Shown here: piece after piece, positions 7,295 to 14,112 of the stretch
How positions within the stretch are numbered: position 1 is the stretch's first letter
Layout of the letters: each line of letters begins with the position of its first letter
Assembly: GCA_031280705.1 (NCBI GenBank)
Contig: JAITGJ010000216.1
Span: forward strand, 1 to 15,290
Source of the DNA: Spirochaetaceae bacterium
GTDB lineage: Bacteria > Spirochaetota > Spirochaetia > Treponematales > Breznakiellaceae
DNA length: 15,290 bases
Direction of reading: 5' to 3'
Program-made: the position numbers and the translations under genes
The notes under the pieces: model-generated
The model's input: only the letters and a program-made list of their open reading frames with translations
The model's database searches: none
Told to the model about the DNA's origin: nothing

Positions 7295-8197
7295 CTACTC
7301 CTCCTGATATTCCCGGTAGTCCGGCCATGCGTGGAGCTTTTTGTCCTCCGAAAAATCTTCCTTGTTCAGCACGGTTACCACGTGGCGTCCGTACTGAACC
7401 GTTCCGGGGAGCGGTATCATCCGGTTTTTGTTTTTGATAATTTCGTTTATCGTAATGCCCGCCGCTTTACATTCGGCGTTCATGCGGGAAACGATGATGC
7501 CCGCCGGATCCGTTTTATACTTCCGGCCAATACCGGCCAGCGTTGACTGCCGGATAAGCCAATGGAAGCCGCCCGTGGTTTGAATCTGCATATAATTTCC
7601 CCGGCCGGTTTCTTCACAAAGAAAATCCCTGATATTCCGAAGCGCCGCCCGGCCGCCGGCGGTTTCAAAATGTTCGATATCGGAATCAATATCGAGCCAC
7701 TCACCGTCACTGAAAGAGCGGGCAAACACGCTCTGCCCGGTTGTGTGGGAATGGCGGATGGCATGAAAAGCCTGACGGATTCCCTCCGGGCTGTTCTTGA
7801 GCAGGGAATCCGCCAGTTCCCGCTGGGCGGCAAGCAGGTGGTCCATCTGAGCGAACAGCGCCGCGTATGCGTCGGCGGGGGCGATATTGACATAAAGTAC
7901 CAGCACCCCGGCAGGATAGGGCATGCCGTTTTGGGTAAGATAGGCGAGCTTGTTTGCCTCGCAGCGCCGGACGCCGCGAAGGAACCGGGAAAAATCATCT
8001 TCGGTAATGATCTCCTTGTGCCACATCTCGGACCTGCCCACCTGAAAAAACGCGCGCTCCTCCCCGTCCAGCCGCTTGTTCCGGGCGCTGGTGGAAATAA
8101 AGAACACCTCGTTTTGCTTGAGCGGGCGCATGGCGTAGGTCCAGAACCATTTGAGTTCGTCCAGGTCTTTAAGGAATTCGTAGACAGGGTTTTTCAT
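7295..8197 (-). CDS. Archaeo-eukaryotic primase (AEP)-like protein
   Basis: This 300-residue protein carries the ordered motif set of the AEP nucleotidyltransferase fold. First is an acidic strand WLDIDSD (167-173, with Asp169, Asp171 and Asp173), the counterpart of the metal-binding hhDhD. About 35 residues later, after a helix (ALRNIRDFLCEE), is TTGGFHWLI (207-215, His212), the counterpart of the sG-x-x-H motif. Last is NRMIPLPGTVQYG (258-270), resembling the 'R-x-PGS/T' segment of primases. An N-terminal region of about 160 residues (with LVLYVNIAP at 99-107) precedes them. AEPs make primers or fill gaps. No helicase, zinc domain or phage gene is adjacent. The ATG at 8197 has a strong GGGAGG 4 nt upstream. 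A NUDIX gene lies 104 nt upstream on the same strand. The AEP assignment is inferred from motifs; the third metal ligand could not be placed. Confidence 0.55.
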   Translation of the reverse strand: MKNPVYEFLKDLDELKWFWTYAMRPLKQNEVFFISTSARNKRLDGEERAFFQVGRSEMWHKEIITEDDFSRFLRGVRRCEANKLAYLTQNGMPYPAGVLVLYVNIAPADAYAALFAQMDHLLAAQRELADSLLKNSPEGIRQAFHAIRHSHTTGQSVFARSFSDGEWLDIDSDIEHFETAGGRAALRNIRDFLCEETGRGNYMQIQTTGGFHWLIRQSTLAGIGRKYKTDPAGIIVSRMNAECKAAGITINEIIKNKNRMIPLPGTVQYGRHVVTVLNKEDFSEDKKLHAWPDYREYQEE

Positions 8198-8212
8198 TTT
8201 TCCTCCCGGGTA

Positions 8213-8227
8213 AACACTGATTTATTC
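8213..8227 (-). repeat. Single arm of the dispersed palindrome
   Basis: CACTGATTTATTC (8215-8227) is identical to the left-arm core of the palindrome at 5108 (CACTGATTTATTC, 5110-5122). The complementary arm is missing. It lies 17 nt upstream of the primase-like start, immediately before its GGGAGG ribosome site, so here the motif sits at a 5' end rather than a stop codon. Confidence 0.6.
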
Positions 8228-8251
8228 AAGCGGCATTCGTCCGGAAACTGC

Positions 8252-8300
8252 GCCAAATTGGCAACGCCAAATTGGCGACGCCAATCTGGCGACGCCATCC
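8252..8300. repeat. 14-bp tandem repeat of short palindromes
   Basis: Three consecutive 14-bp units (8252-8265, 8266-8279, 8280-8293) have the form GCCAAATTGGCRAC and are followed by a partial GCCA. Units 1 and 2 differ at one base; unit 3 has ATCTGG for AATTGG-type bases. Each full unit contains the near-perfect palindrome GCCAA-A-TTGGC. The array fills the 3' flank of the NUDIX gene (stop at 8302) and adjoins the single palindrome arm. It is too short and spacer-free to be CRISPR. Confidence 0.8.
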
Positions 8301-8301
8301 G

Positions 8302-8916
8302 CTACAACGCTTCCCGCTGGTAAAACAGGAGCGCCGCGGCCATGAGCGCATGGGTATAGGGCGGCCGGCCCATCCCCCGGAGCACCTCGCCGGCGCCGAC
8401 CAGTTCCACCGAAACGTACTCGTCCGCGTCCAGGCGCTGTTCCCCGGCGAGGCGCAAATCCTCGGCCAGAAAAAAGTGAATCCGGTTGGACATGATCGCG
8501 GGATTCGGGCTCATGACGGCGAGACGCCGTATCCTTCCCGCCTCATAGGCGGTTTCCTCACGGAGTTCCCGCGCCGCCGCCACCGCGCCGTCTTCGCCCC
8601 GCTCAAAAACCCCGCCGGGAAATTCCAGGGAAAGTTCCCGCGAGCCGTGCCGCCACTGGCGGACCATTACGAACCGCCGCTCCGCCGCCGGGTCTCCCCC
8701 CGCGCGGCCGCCGTCCGAAGCCGCCTCCAAAACCGGGATGACCACCGCCCAGTCGCGGGCGTCAAGCGTGAGGTACCGTCCCTCCACTCCCGAAGGCGCG
8801 CGGCAGAGGCTTTCCCGCACCGCAAAGATGGCCGTTTCAAAAACAATGCCGCTGTTTTCTTCTTTCCAGATCAGATCCGCGTTATCCATGAATATCATTT
8901 TTATCGTAATATTCAT
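8302..8916 (-). CDS. NUDIX hydrolase, ADP-ribose pyrophosphatase-like
   Basis: NUDIX enzymes hydrolyse nucleoside diphosphates linked to another moiety; this one looks like the ADP-sugar type. The box G-x5-E-x7-REL-x-EE occupies residues 102-124 (GVFERGE...RELREETAY), with Ala123 where the consensus has Gly. Just before it is 'VRQWRHGSRELSLEFPGG', typical of ADP-ribose pyrophosphatases, and the downstream SPNPAIMSNRIHFFLAEDL also fits that group. Length is 204 residues from 8916. An ATG at 8889 (MDNADLIW) is also possible, and neither start has a clear Shine-Dalgarno. The 8916 start nearly abuts the -35 of the divergent kinase-like gene. The spacer of 104 nt to the primase-like gene contains repeats. 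Physiological substrate is unknown. Confidence 0.9.
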   Translation of the reverse strand: MNITIKMIFMDNADLIWKEENSGIVFETAIFAVRESLCRAPSGVEGRYLTLDARDWAVVIPVLEAASDGGRAGGDPAAERRFVMVRQWRHGSRELSLEFPGGVFERGEDGAVAAARELREETAYEAGRIRRLAVMSPNPAIMSNRIHFFLAEDLRLAGEQRLDADEYVSVELVGAGEVLRGMGRPPYTHALMAAALLFYQREAL

Positions 8917-8917
8917 T

Positions 8918-8946
8918 TTGACAAGTCCCGTCCGGGGCCTTATCTT
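8918..8946 (+). promoter_or_regulatory. Sigma-70-type promoter of the kinase-like gene
   Basis: A perfect -35 TTGACA (8918-8923) is followed after 17 nt by TATCTT (8941-8946), with TATAAC (8947-8952) directly behind as an alternative -10. It is about 45 nt upstream of the ATG at 8990, which has AAGGAG at 8976-8981. The -35 begins 2 nt from the divergent NUDIX start, so the two genes may interfere. Confidence 0.7.
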
Positions 8947-8989
8947 TATAACAGCCTGTAAGGCGCAATTTTTTTAAGGAGCGTAACAC

Positions 8990-9811
8990 ATGTCAATCAT
9001 TACCATTTCCCGTGAACTGGCCGCGCTGGGCGATGAAACCGCCCGTGAGCTTGCCAAACTTTTGCAGTACCGTTTTATTGACAAGGGCACGCTGGAGGGG
9101 CGGATCAAATCCTACGGCGTAACCGGCGCCCAGATAGACAAGTACGATGAGCGAAAACCCGGTGTTTTTGCCGCTCTTTCCCAGGATCGCGATATGTACC
9201 TGCACTTCCTCAAAAGCGCGATGCTTGCCGAAGCGGGAGAGGGAAACTGTATTTTTATCGGACGGGGAGCGAACGCCATTTTCAGGGGACTGGCGGGCCT
9301 CGTGTCGGTTTTCCTTACCGCTCCGGCGGAGGTGCGGCAGGAACGGATAAAGAGTTACTTCCACTGCGATGACAAAAAAGCCCGCCACATTATTAACCAG
9401 AGCGACCGCGACCGTCAGGGGTTTCACAGTAATCTGTTTGAACTGGACTGGCGGTCGCCGGCAAATTATCACCTGACGCTCAACACGGGGTATTACAGCC
9501 CGGCCGTCTCTGCGGAAATTGTCAGGGACCTGCTTGAGAAAACGGTTACGGCGGATGCCGGCGGAGAGCAGAAAAAAAGCCTCGCGGAACTGACGCTGGG
9601 GCACAATATCGTTACCCATATTTTTTACGGGAAGAATATCAACATCCATTTTCTGGAGGCCCAGGTTTCCGAAACGAAGATCGAACTGTTCGGCGTTGCC
9701 AACTCAAGCGCCCTGGTGGAAGCCGCCGTTGCCGCCGCGAAAGAGGCCGCCGGTTCCCTCCGGGTTGTTTCCGAAATTCAGGTGGTTCAGGAGTACAATA
9801 TCCTGAGTTGA
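8990..9811 (+). CDS. Cytidylate-kinase-like protein with BON-like C-terminus
   Basis: Residues 1-185 of this 273-residue protein resemble the cytidylate-kinase-like family (Cytidylate_kin2 type): an N-terminal ITISREL strand, FIDKGTLE, IGRGANAIF (90-98), FLTAPAEVRQERI (108-120), and SDRDRQGFHSNLFELDW (138-154) followed by YHLTLNTG (160-167). The loop that should be Gly-rich after ISR (usually GSGG) reads ELAALGDE (9-16), so nucleotide binding may be altered or lost. Residues about 203-270 (HNIVTHIF...KIELFGVANSSALVEAAVAAAKE...VVSEIQVVQEY) follow a BON-like pattern of strand, 'G-V', helix, 'V-x-x-I-x-V'. BON domains usually bind membranes or ligands. The gene has its own promoter and AAGGAG. 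Kinase activity is not claimed; a regulatory role is an inference. Confidence 0.8.
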   Translation: MSIITISRELAALGDETARELAKLLQYRFIDKGTLEGRIKSYGVTGAQIDKYDERKPGVFAALSQDRDMYLHFLKSAMLAEAGEGNCIFIGRGANAIFRGLAGLVSVFLTAPAEVRQERIKSYFHCDDKKARHIINQSDRDRQGFHSNLFELDWRSPANYHLTLNTGYYSPAVSAEIVRDLLEKTVTADAGGEQKKSLAELTLGHNIVTHIFYGKNINIHFLEAQVSETKIELFGVANSSALVEAAVAAAKEAAGSLRVVSEIQVVQEYNILS

Positions 9812-9834
9812 AACGCGGGTAAACGGCCCCGGGC

Positions 9835-9853
9835 CGGGCGGCGGAAGCGCCCG
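9835..9853 (+). other. GC hairpin after the kinase-like gene
   Basis: CGGGCG (9835-9840) pairs with CGCCCG (9848-9853) around GCGGAAG. An alternative pairing joins CGGCGG (9839-9844) with CCGCCG (9851-9856). It lies 24 nt after the stop at 9811 and has no T-tract. It may be a 3'-end hairpin. The rest of the 252-nt gap holds another hairpin and the palindrome near its right end, but no gene I can support. Confidence 0.4.
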
Positions 9854-9927
9854 CCGTTCCCGACAAACGGCTTCCCGGTGAAAACCACGCGGCGCGGTCC
9901 CCGCTCCCGGGGCAGGCCGGGACACCG

Positions 9928-9947
9928 GCGGCGCGGAAAAGCGCCGC
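9928..9947. other. Perfect 7-bp GC hairpin
   Basis: GCGGCGC (9928-9934) and GCGCCGC (9941-9947) enclose a GGAAAA loop. It lies between the kinase-like gene and the convergent glycosidase gene. There is no T-run; the role is unknown. Confidence 0.4.
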
Positions 9948-10029
9948 ATGGGGGAAGGCGGCCGGAAGAGCGGGTTCCCTATAATTTCTCTCATTTTCCT
10001 CTGGAAACGGCGAAAAATCACCCTCAAAG

Positions 10030-10067
10030 AGCACTGATTTATTCCCCATAAATCAGTGCTTCCCTAG
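10030..10067 (-). repeat. Stop-codon palindrome, copy 2 (glycosidase 3' end)
   Basis: AGCACTGATTTAT (10030-10042) and ATAAATCAGTGCT (10048-10060) form a 13-bp stem with a TCCCC loop, followed by the same TCCCTAG flank (10061-10067) as copy 1. CTA at 10064-10066 is the glycosidase stop codon on the minus strand. The right arm plus flank is 20 nt identical to 5131-5150. The unrelated upstream codons (AAG CTC here, TCG CAC in gpsA) show that identity begins at the C before the stop. Confidence 0.8.
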
Positions 10068-11488
10068 AGCTTGTCTATCAGCATGGAGCACTTGCCCGAC
10101 GGAATGGGCAGGGTTTTCTTCTTTTTCCCCAAAATGTTTATCGTAAAGTAGTAGAGTTTTTCGCTCTCCATGTGGATTTCCCAGCCCCGCCCGCTTTTGT
10201 TGGACAGTATCGTTATCATGTTTTTTTTGAGCGACAGATTTTCTATCCCCATGATTTCCAGATTGGGGATGATCCAGTCCACGGTTTTCCGGGGCAGCGA
10301 GATAAAAAGACCCACCACATTTTCTATGGTCAGGCTGATGGTAGACAGCGCGTCGTAGGTAAGATACTGGGCGCGGGGAAAGTCCGGCTGTTCCGGCCAG
10401 CACGCGGGTCCCTCCCGCTGGGGCAGATACGCTTCCCAAAGGTTTCCCTTGTGGTGGTCCCCGTCCGGGCTCATGGAGTCAAGCACGAAGTACAGGTGCC
10501 GCGTGGCGCATTCCCGGGCAAAATCCCAGCGCTGGTACCGCTCCAGGCCCTTTATCACCATAAACGTAAGGTGCGGGTACACCGACCCCGCGAAACCCCG
10601 GCCCTCCTCCGAAAAGGACGGCTCGCTCACGGCCATGGAGGGAAAAGGGTGCGGCGTCCCGAAAAAAGCCGGATCCTGGAGCTTGCCGATAATCCGTTCG
10701 GCCTTGTCGTCGCTGGGAATTTCGGCAAGGAGGGGCCAGTAACCGGCCAGCGTTTTTACCTTGATTTTTTTGAGGTCCGCGTCAATATCGTAGTAAAAAC
10801 CGTCCTCGCCGTCCCACATATAATCATTGATGCGGGTTTTAAGGGAAAAATACTGTTTTTTGTACTGGAAGCTCGCTTCCTTGTCGTTGAGGATATCGGC
10901 AAGCGCGGAAAGGTACAGCACGTTAACCGCCATCACGGCGTTAAAGTCAACCGGATACGCCGCCCGCTCCCGCGCGGGACTCGCCATCCCGGTGGCGGCC
11001 AGGGGCACCTCGTACAGGCCGCAGGGCCGCTTGAAGGTCTCGTCTATCCAGGCGATATACTTCTGGAGTATCGGAATCACATCCTTGATGCGTTTTTTGT
11101 TCGCCGTTTTATGATACAGGTTGAATTCCGCCCATGAAAAGAGGGGCAGCGCGAGCCCTTCGGGGTTGTCGCTTCCCACTTCCGGGAGACCCGTTTCGAC
11201 ATTGTACGCCGCGCGGATCGCCCCGTTGGGTTCCTGCCGGCCGTAGAATACATCCAGCGTGGGATGAGCCTGATAAATCCGGTTTGAGTAAACCAGAAAA
11301 AAAGAGGAAAAAACCGCGTCGGCCTGGTACACGACCGGACTTCCGGGCCAGGAAAAAAATTTCCCCTCGATGGCGCTTTTTTCGCCCCCCGCGTTCCAGC
11401 AATCCTGAATCCATTCCCAGGTTTTATCATAAATATCCACAAAATCTTGATCGTAAAAGTGGATCTTGGGGAAATCCCGTCTCAACAC
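10064..11488 (-). CDS. Trehalase/GH63-like glycoside hydrolase
   Basis: The 474-residue protein resembles the (alpha/alpha)6-barrel glycosidases of the trehalase (GH37), GH63 and MGH1-like group. Supporting segments are VYQADAVFSSFFLVYSNRIY (53-72), LPLFSWAEFNLY (114-125), YPVDFNAVMAVN (178-189, the counterpart of PVDLNA), TLAGYWPLLAEIP (246-258), GRGFAGSVYPHLTF (296-309) and GNLWEAYLP (348-356). Glu352 would be the catalytic base. The loop before VDFNA reads TGMASPAR (166-173), where family members I recall have an acid-bearing SGMDNSPR-like stretch; the general-acid Asp seems absent. No signal peptide is visible, so it is cytosolic. The start is a GTG at 11488 with AAGGAG at 11494-11499, 5 nt away. 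The TAG stop lies in the palindrome flank. Substrate is unknown; loss of activity is an inference. Confidence 0.75.
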   Translation of the reverse strand: MLRRDFPKIHFYDQDFVDIYDKTWEWIQDCWNAGGEKSAIEGKFFSWPGSPVVYQADAVFSSFFLVYSNRIYQAHPTLDVFYGRQEPNGAIRAAYNVETGLPEVGSDNPEGLALPLFSWAEFNLYHKTANKKRIKDVIPILQKYIAWIDETFKRPCGLYEVPLAATGMASPARERAAYPVDFNAVMAVNVLYLSALADILNDKEASFQYKKQYFSLKTRINDYMWDGEDGFYYDIDADLKKIKVKTLAGYWPLLAEIPSDDKAERIIGKLQDPAFFGTPHPFPSMAVSEPSFSEEGRGFAGSVYPHLTFMVIKGLERYQRWDFARECATRHLYFVLDSMSPDGDHHKGNLWEAYLPQREGPACWPEQPDFPRAQYLTYDALSTISLTIENVVGLFISLPRKTVDWIIPNLEIMGIENLSLKKNMITILSNKSGRGWEIHMESEKLYYFTINILGKKKKTLPIPSGKCSMLIDKL

Positions 11489-11525
11489 ACCTGCTCCTTG
11501 ACCCCAATCTTCGTACGGTTATTCA

Positions 11526-11531
11526 ATTATA
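11526..11531 (-). promoter_or_regulatory. -10 box of the glycosidase gene
   Basis: TATAAT on the minus strand, 38 nt upstream of the GTG start, preceded by TTGCAG. No convincing -35 is seen at 17 nt (TGGAAA). The surrounding 11500-11580 stretch is markedly AT-rich for this window. Confidence 0.5.
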
Positions 11532-11602
11532 CTGCAAGTTTCAGATTTTTTCCATAGTTTTTTTATCAGATTAAGCGCGAATTCCCGGTGTGCCGCGCGG
11601 AT

Positions 11603-11631
11603 AACGCGCCCGCCGGGCGGGAAGGCGCGTT
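11603..11631. other. GC hairpin in the divergent promoter region
   Basis: AACGCGCC (11603-11610) and GGCGCGTT (11624-11631) are perfect complements around a C/G-rich loop. It lies between the glycosidase -10 box and the promoter of the 555-aa gene. It could be an operator-like dyad or a chance GC pairing; no T-run follows. Confidence 0.35.
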
Positions 11632-11661
11632 CCGCCCCGCCGCATACGCCCGTGCCTTTCC

Positions 11662-11690
11662 TTGACGGAGACGCGGAAAACGCATACTCT
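11662..11690 (+). promoter_or_regulatory. Promoter of the 555-aa protein gene
   Basis: TTGACG (11662-11667), a 17-nt spacer and TACTCT (11685-11690), with TTATAG starting at 11690. This layout mirrors the promoter at 8918 (TTGACA, 17 nt, TATCTT then TATAAC). It ends about 38 nt before the ATG at 11728. Confidence 0.5.
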
Positions 11691-11727
11691 TATAGAAAAG
11701 TTTTGCATTGAAAGGTGAATTTCCACT

Positions 11728-13395
11728 ATGGCGCAGGAACAAGCGTTTCAGAATGATTTGGATCCCGAAATCGCGGCTCTATTGGACCCGGAAATAACCG
11801 GCGGCATATCTGTGGCGGCGGAACGGGACATGGGCGTGTTTCCCGGTCCGGACGGGGACACCGGAGAAAATTCCGGCGAAGAGGATGCCGGCGGCGGGGT
11901 TGACCTTGCGGAACAGAGCCTCCCGAAGATCAGCAAAAAGCTGGAAGCCGCCCCGAGCGGGGTTTTTTCCGATGCGGCGTACTACAAAACCGCGCTGTCC
12001 GGGGAAGGCGATAGTGCGCAGCGGATACACGGCATCCTCCAGAAGTACATTGCCACAAAAGACCCCAAGGACCGGACCGTGTTCCGCCAGCAGATTACCA
12101 CGGCGTACTGGGATTTTTTCGGCTCCGTGGCAAAAAAGGCGTCGGGAAAGATTCCGGATGCGAAAAAATTCCTCCTTCGCTTCAACATTTTGCACCCGAC
12201 GCTTCTCCAGCAGGAACAACGGGATTTTTTCGGCAAAATTATCGTGGACAACAACCTTGGCGTGCCCCTCTATTATCTTGATGAGTGGTTCCGCGCCGTG
12301 GGCACGGGAGAGGTACGGCCATCCACGACCGATGAAGGGCCCGTCGCCGGCAAAGGCGGCAATACGTCTTCCAAACTGACGGCGCTTCTTGAAAAGGCCC
12401 GGGGCCGCCGTGACGGGGCAAAAAGTCTGTTGGCGTCGAAAAACGAGGAGCGGAACAACCTCGAACGCGCCCTCCAGGAACGGGTAACGGCCCTGGGGAC
12501 GCACAACCCCCTGCCGGAATTCCCCGGCATCAATGGTCCCTATACGGAAAGCCAGAAGCGGGCCTTTGCGGAAATGCAGGAACTCTCCAAGCAGATGCTC
12601 AAATCCGACCGGGAACTGGAAACCCTGATCCGCGACTTTATGGCGGCCGGCGCCGATGTCAAGACGCTTGAAAGCAAGGTCGAGGAAGAAGGCGGGGCAA
12701 AAGAAGTAGATACCGCGGCGGTGGACGCCGAATTCGGAACGATCCGGCAAATGGCGAAAATGACCATCGGCCGCCAGGGGAATCACTTTCCCGTTTGTAC
12801 CGGGGAATATTTCCGCTCCGGGCCGAACGATGTGGCCACCCGCGAAAATGTCGTATCGGTCCTTTCGTGGATAGAAAGCGTTGATACGGAAGCTTTTCAC
12901 CGGGTGTACCGGAGCAAGGCGAACCGCATCGTCCCCTTTGTGATTCTTATCCCCTGCTACGGCGACACGGGCGTCTGCTGGGAACCCTTTGACCGCTATA
13001 ACCGGGCGACAAGCCGGGGCCGCATCGCCGTGCCCATGTATCCGAAAAACCTCGCCATCGCCATCCTTTCGGCGGTGGCCGATCTCCGCTGGCAGGTGGC
13101 GAAGGAAAAAGCGTCATTTTACTGGATGGAGGAGGGTCTCACGGGAAATTATTACCAGTGGTTCACCGCCCATAAACTCAAGGGGGATATCAAGGAATAC
13201 TTTATTCAGGATTATATCACCTGGATGACGAAAGAATCCGAAGGCACCCAAAAACTGGACAAGGAAATGCGGGGCATTTTCTGGCGCTTTATGCCCTTTT
13301 CCCAGCCGGTAAAGGAAAAACTAAAAGGCCGCAGTTTCGCCTATCAGGAACTGTATCAGCGCGATCTTAACCGGGCCATGTCCGACGGCTATTGA
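11728..13395 (+). CDS. Conserved-looking protein of unknown function, 555 aa
   Basis: I do not recognise this protein. The first 70 residues are acidic and Gly/Glu/Asp-rich, probably disordered, with no signal peptide or membrane segment. Residues 75-195 are a mixed helical region (YWDFFGSVAKKASGK, RFNILHPTLLQQEQRDFFGKIIVDNNLG). Residues about 213-325 are rich in Lys, Glu, Leu and Arg and look like a coiled coil (SKLTALLEKARGRRDGAKS; MQELSKQMLKSDRELETLIR). The C-terminal third is globular and aromatic (FVILIPCYGDTGVCWEPFDRYN at 404-425, then SFYWMEEGLTGNYYQWFT). No catalytic signature was found. The ATG follows AAAGGTG at about 11 nt. The nucleotidase gene starts 30 nt after the stop, so the two are probably one operon. 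A cytosolic scaffold or structural role is only a guess. Confidence 0.8.
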   Translation: MAQEQAFQNDLDPEIAALLDPEITGGISVAAERDMGVFPGPDGDTGENSGEEDAGGGVDLAEQSLPKISKKLEAAPSGVFSDAAYYKTALSGEGDSAQRIHGILQKYIATKDPKDRTVFRQQITTAYWDFFGSVAKKASGKIPDAKKFLLRFNILHPTLLQQEQRDFFGKIIVDNNLGVPLYYLDEWFRAVGTGEVRPSTTDEGPVAGKGGNTSSKLTALLEKARGRRDGAKSLLASKNEERNNLERALQERVTALGTHNPLPEFPGINGPYTESQKRAFAEMQELSKQMLKSDRELETLIRDFMAAGADVKTLESKVEEEGGAKEVDTAAVDAEFGTIRQMAKMTIGRQGNHFPVCTGEYFRSGPNDVATRENVVSVLSWIESVDTEAFHRVYRSKANRIVPFVILIPCYGDTGVCWEPFDRYNRATSRGRIAVPMYPKNLAIAILSAVADLRWQVAKEKASFYWMEEGLTGNYYQWFTAHKLKGDIKEYFIQDYITWMTKESEGTQKLDKEMRGIFWRFMPFSQPVKEKLKGRSFAYQELYQRDLNRAMSDGY

Positions 13396-13425
13396 GACGC
13401 CGGTTCAAAACAAGGCGGGGAAACC

Positions 13426-14034
13426 GTGGACGAAAATACCTTCATTCTGGGGGTCGATCTTGACGGCGTGGTGGGTGATTTTTACGGCGCGATGCGGAAG
13501 ATCGCCGCGGAATGGCTTGACCGGTCCGTTGAATCGCTCACCGCCGAAGTGGGTTACGGCTTTGAGGAATGGAATATCGACACCTACGGCGGCTACGACC
13601 GTCTGCACCGGTTCGCCGTAACCCAGCGGAACCTGTTCCGGGACATGGCGCCCGTAAAAGACGCCCCGGCCGTGCTGAGAAAACTTTCCGCGCGGGGCAT
13701 CCGTATCAGAATTATCACCCACCGGCTTTTCCTCAAGTATTTTCATAAAGCGTCGATCACCCAAACCGTGGACTGGCTGGACAGTTGGGACATTCCCTAC
13801 TGGGATATTTGTTTTATGGCGGACAAAGGCGCGGTGGGGGCGCATGTGTATATTGACGACGCCCCGGCAAATATCCAGAAACTCCGGGCGCTGGGCTGCA
13901 ACACCATTGTTTTTACCAATTCCACCAACCGCGATCTTCCGCCGCCGCGCGCCGATACGTGGCTTCAGGTGGAAAAACTGGTGCTTGAAGCCTTGGAAGA
14001 ATGGCGGACCGGCACCCGCGAACTTTTTGTGTGA
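13426..14034 (+). CDS. 5'(3')-deoxyribonucleotidase-like HAD phosphatase
   Basis: This 202-residue cytosolic HAD protein matches the small 5'-nucleotidase (C protein, NT5C-like) family, which dephosphorylates deoxynucleoside monophosphates. Motif I is GVDLDGVVGDF (9-19, nucleophile Asp11 and Asp13), motif II is IITHR (96-100, Thr98), Lys134 in ADKGAVG is the candidate motif III lysine, and motif IV is YIDDAPANI (142-150, Asp144 and Asp145). The length is typical and all four motifs are present, so activity is expected. The start is a GTG at 13426 with AAGGCGGGG just upstream. The gene lies 30 nt after the 555-aa gene and is probably co-transcribed, although no functional link is obvious. Confidence 0.88.
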   Translation: MDENTFILGVDLDGVVGDFYGAMRKIAAEWLDRSVESLTAEVGYGFEEWNIDTYGGYDRLHRFAVTQRNLFRDMAPVKDAPAVLRKLSARGIRIRIITHRLFLKYFHKASITQTVDWLDSWDIPYWDICFMADKGAVGAHVYIDDAPANIQKLRALGCNTIVFTNSTNRDLPPPRADTWLQVEKLVLEALEEWRTGTRELFV

Positions 14035-14056
14035 GATTCCCGGCTTTACCGTCCCG

Positions 14057-14103
14057 GCAATGCGCCATGCGCCTCCATGCGGGCGGCCTGGCGGGCGTAT
14101 TGC
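14057..14103. terminator. Hairpin between convergent nucleotidase and GNAT genes
   Basis: GCAATGCGCC (14057-14066) pairs with GGCGTATTGC (14094-14103), 10 bp with one G-U, around a GC-rich interior. It fills most of the 78-nt gap between the convergent stops at 14034 and 14113. It has no T-tract on either strand, like the hairpin at 3643. Confidence 0.45.
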
Positions 14104-14112
14104 ATAACGCGG

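Noticed and set aside
8252..8300. CRISPR-like array
   Set aside because: The units are 14 bp and directly abutting, with no spacers and no cas genes nearby.
10172..11137. 321-codon open frame opposite the glycosidase gene
   Set aside because: It has no domain and no ribosome site, and overlaps a gene with clear family motifs.
11779..12900. 373-codon open frame opposite the 555-aa gene
   Set aside because: The plus strand gene has a promoter, a ribosome site and balanced composition; the opposite frame is a codon-bias shadow.
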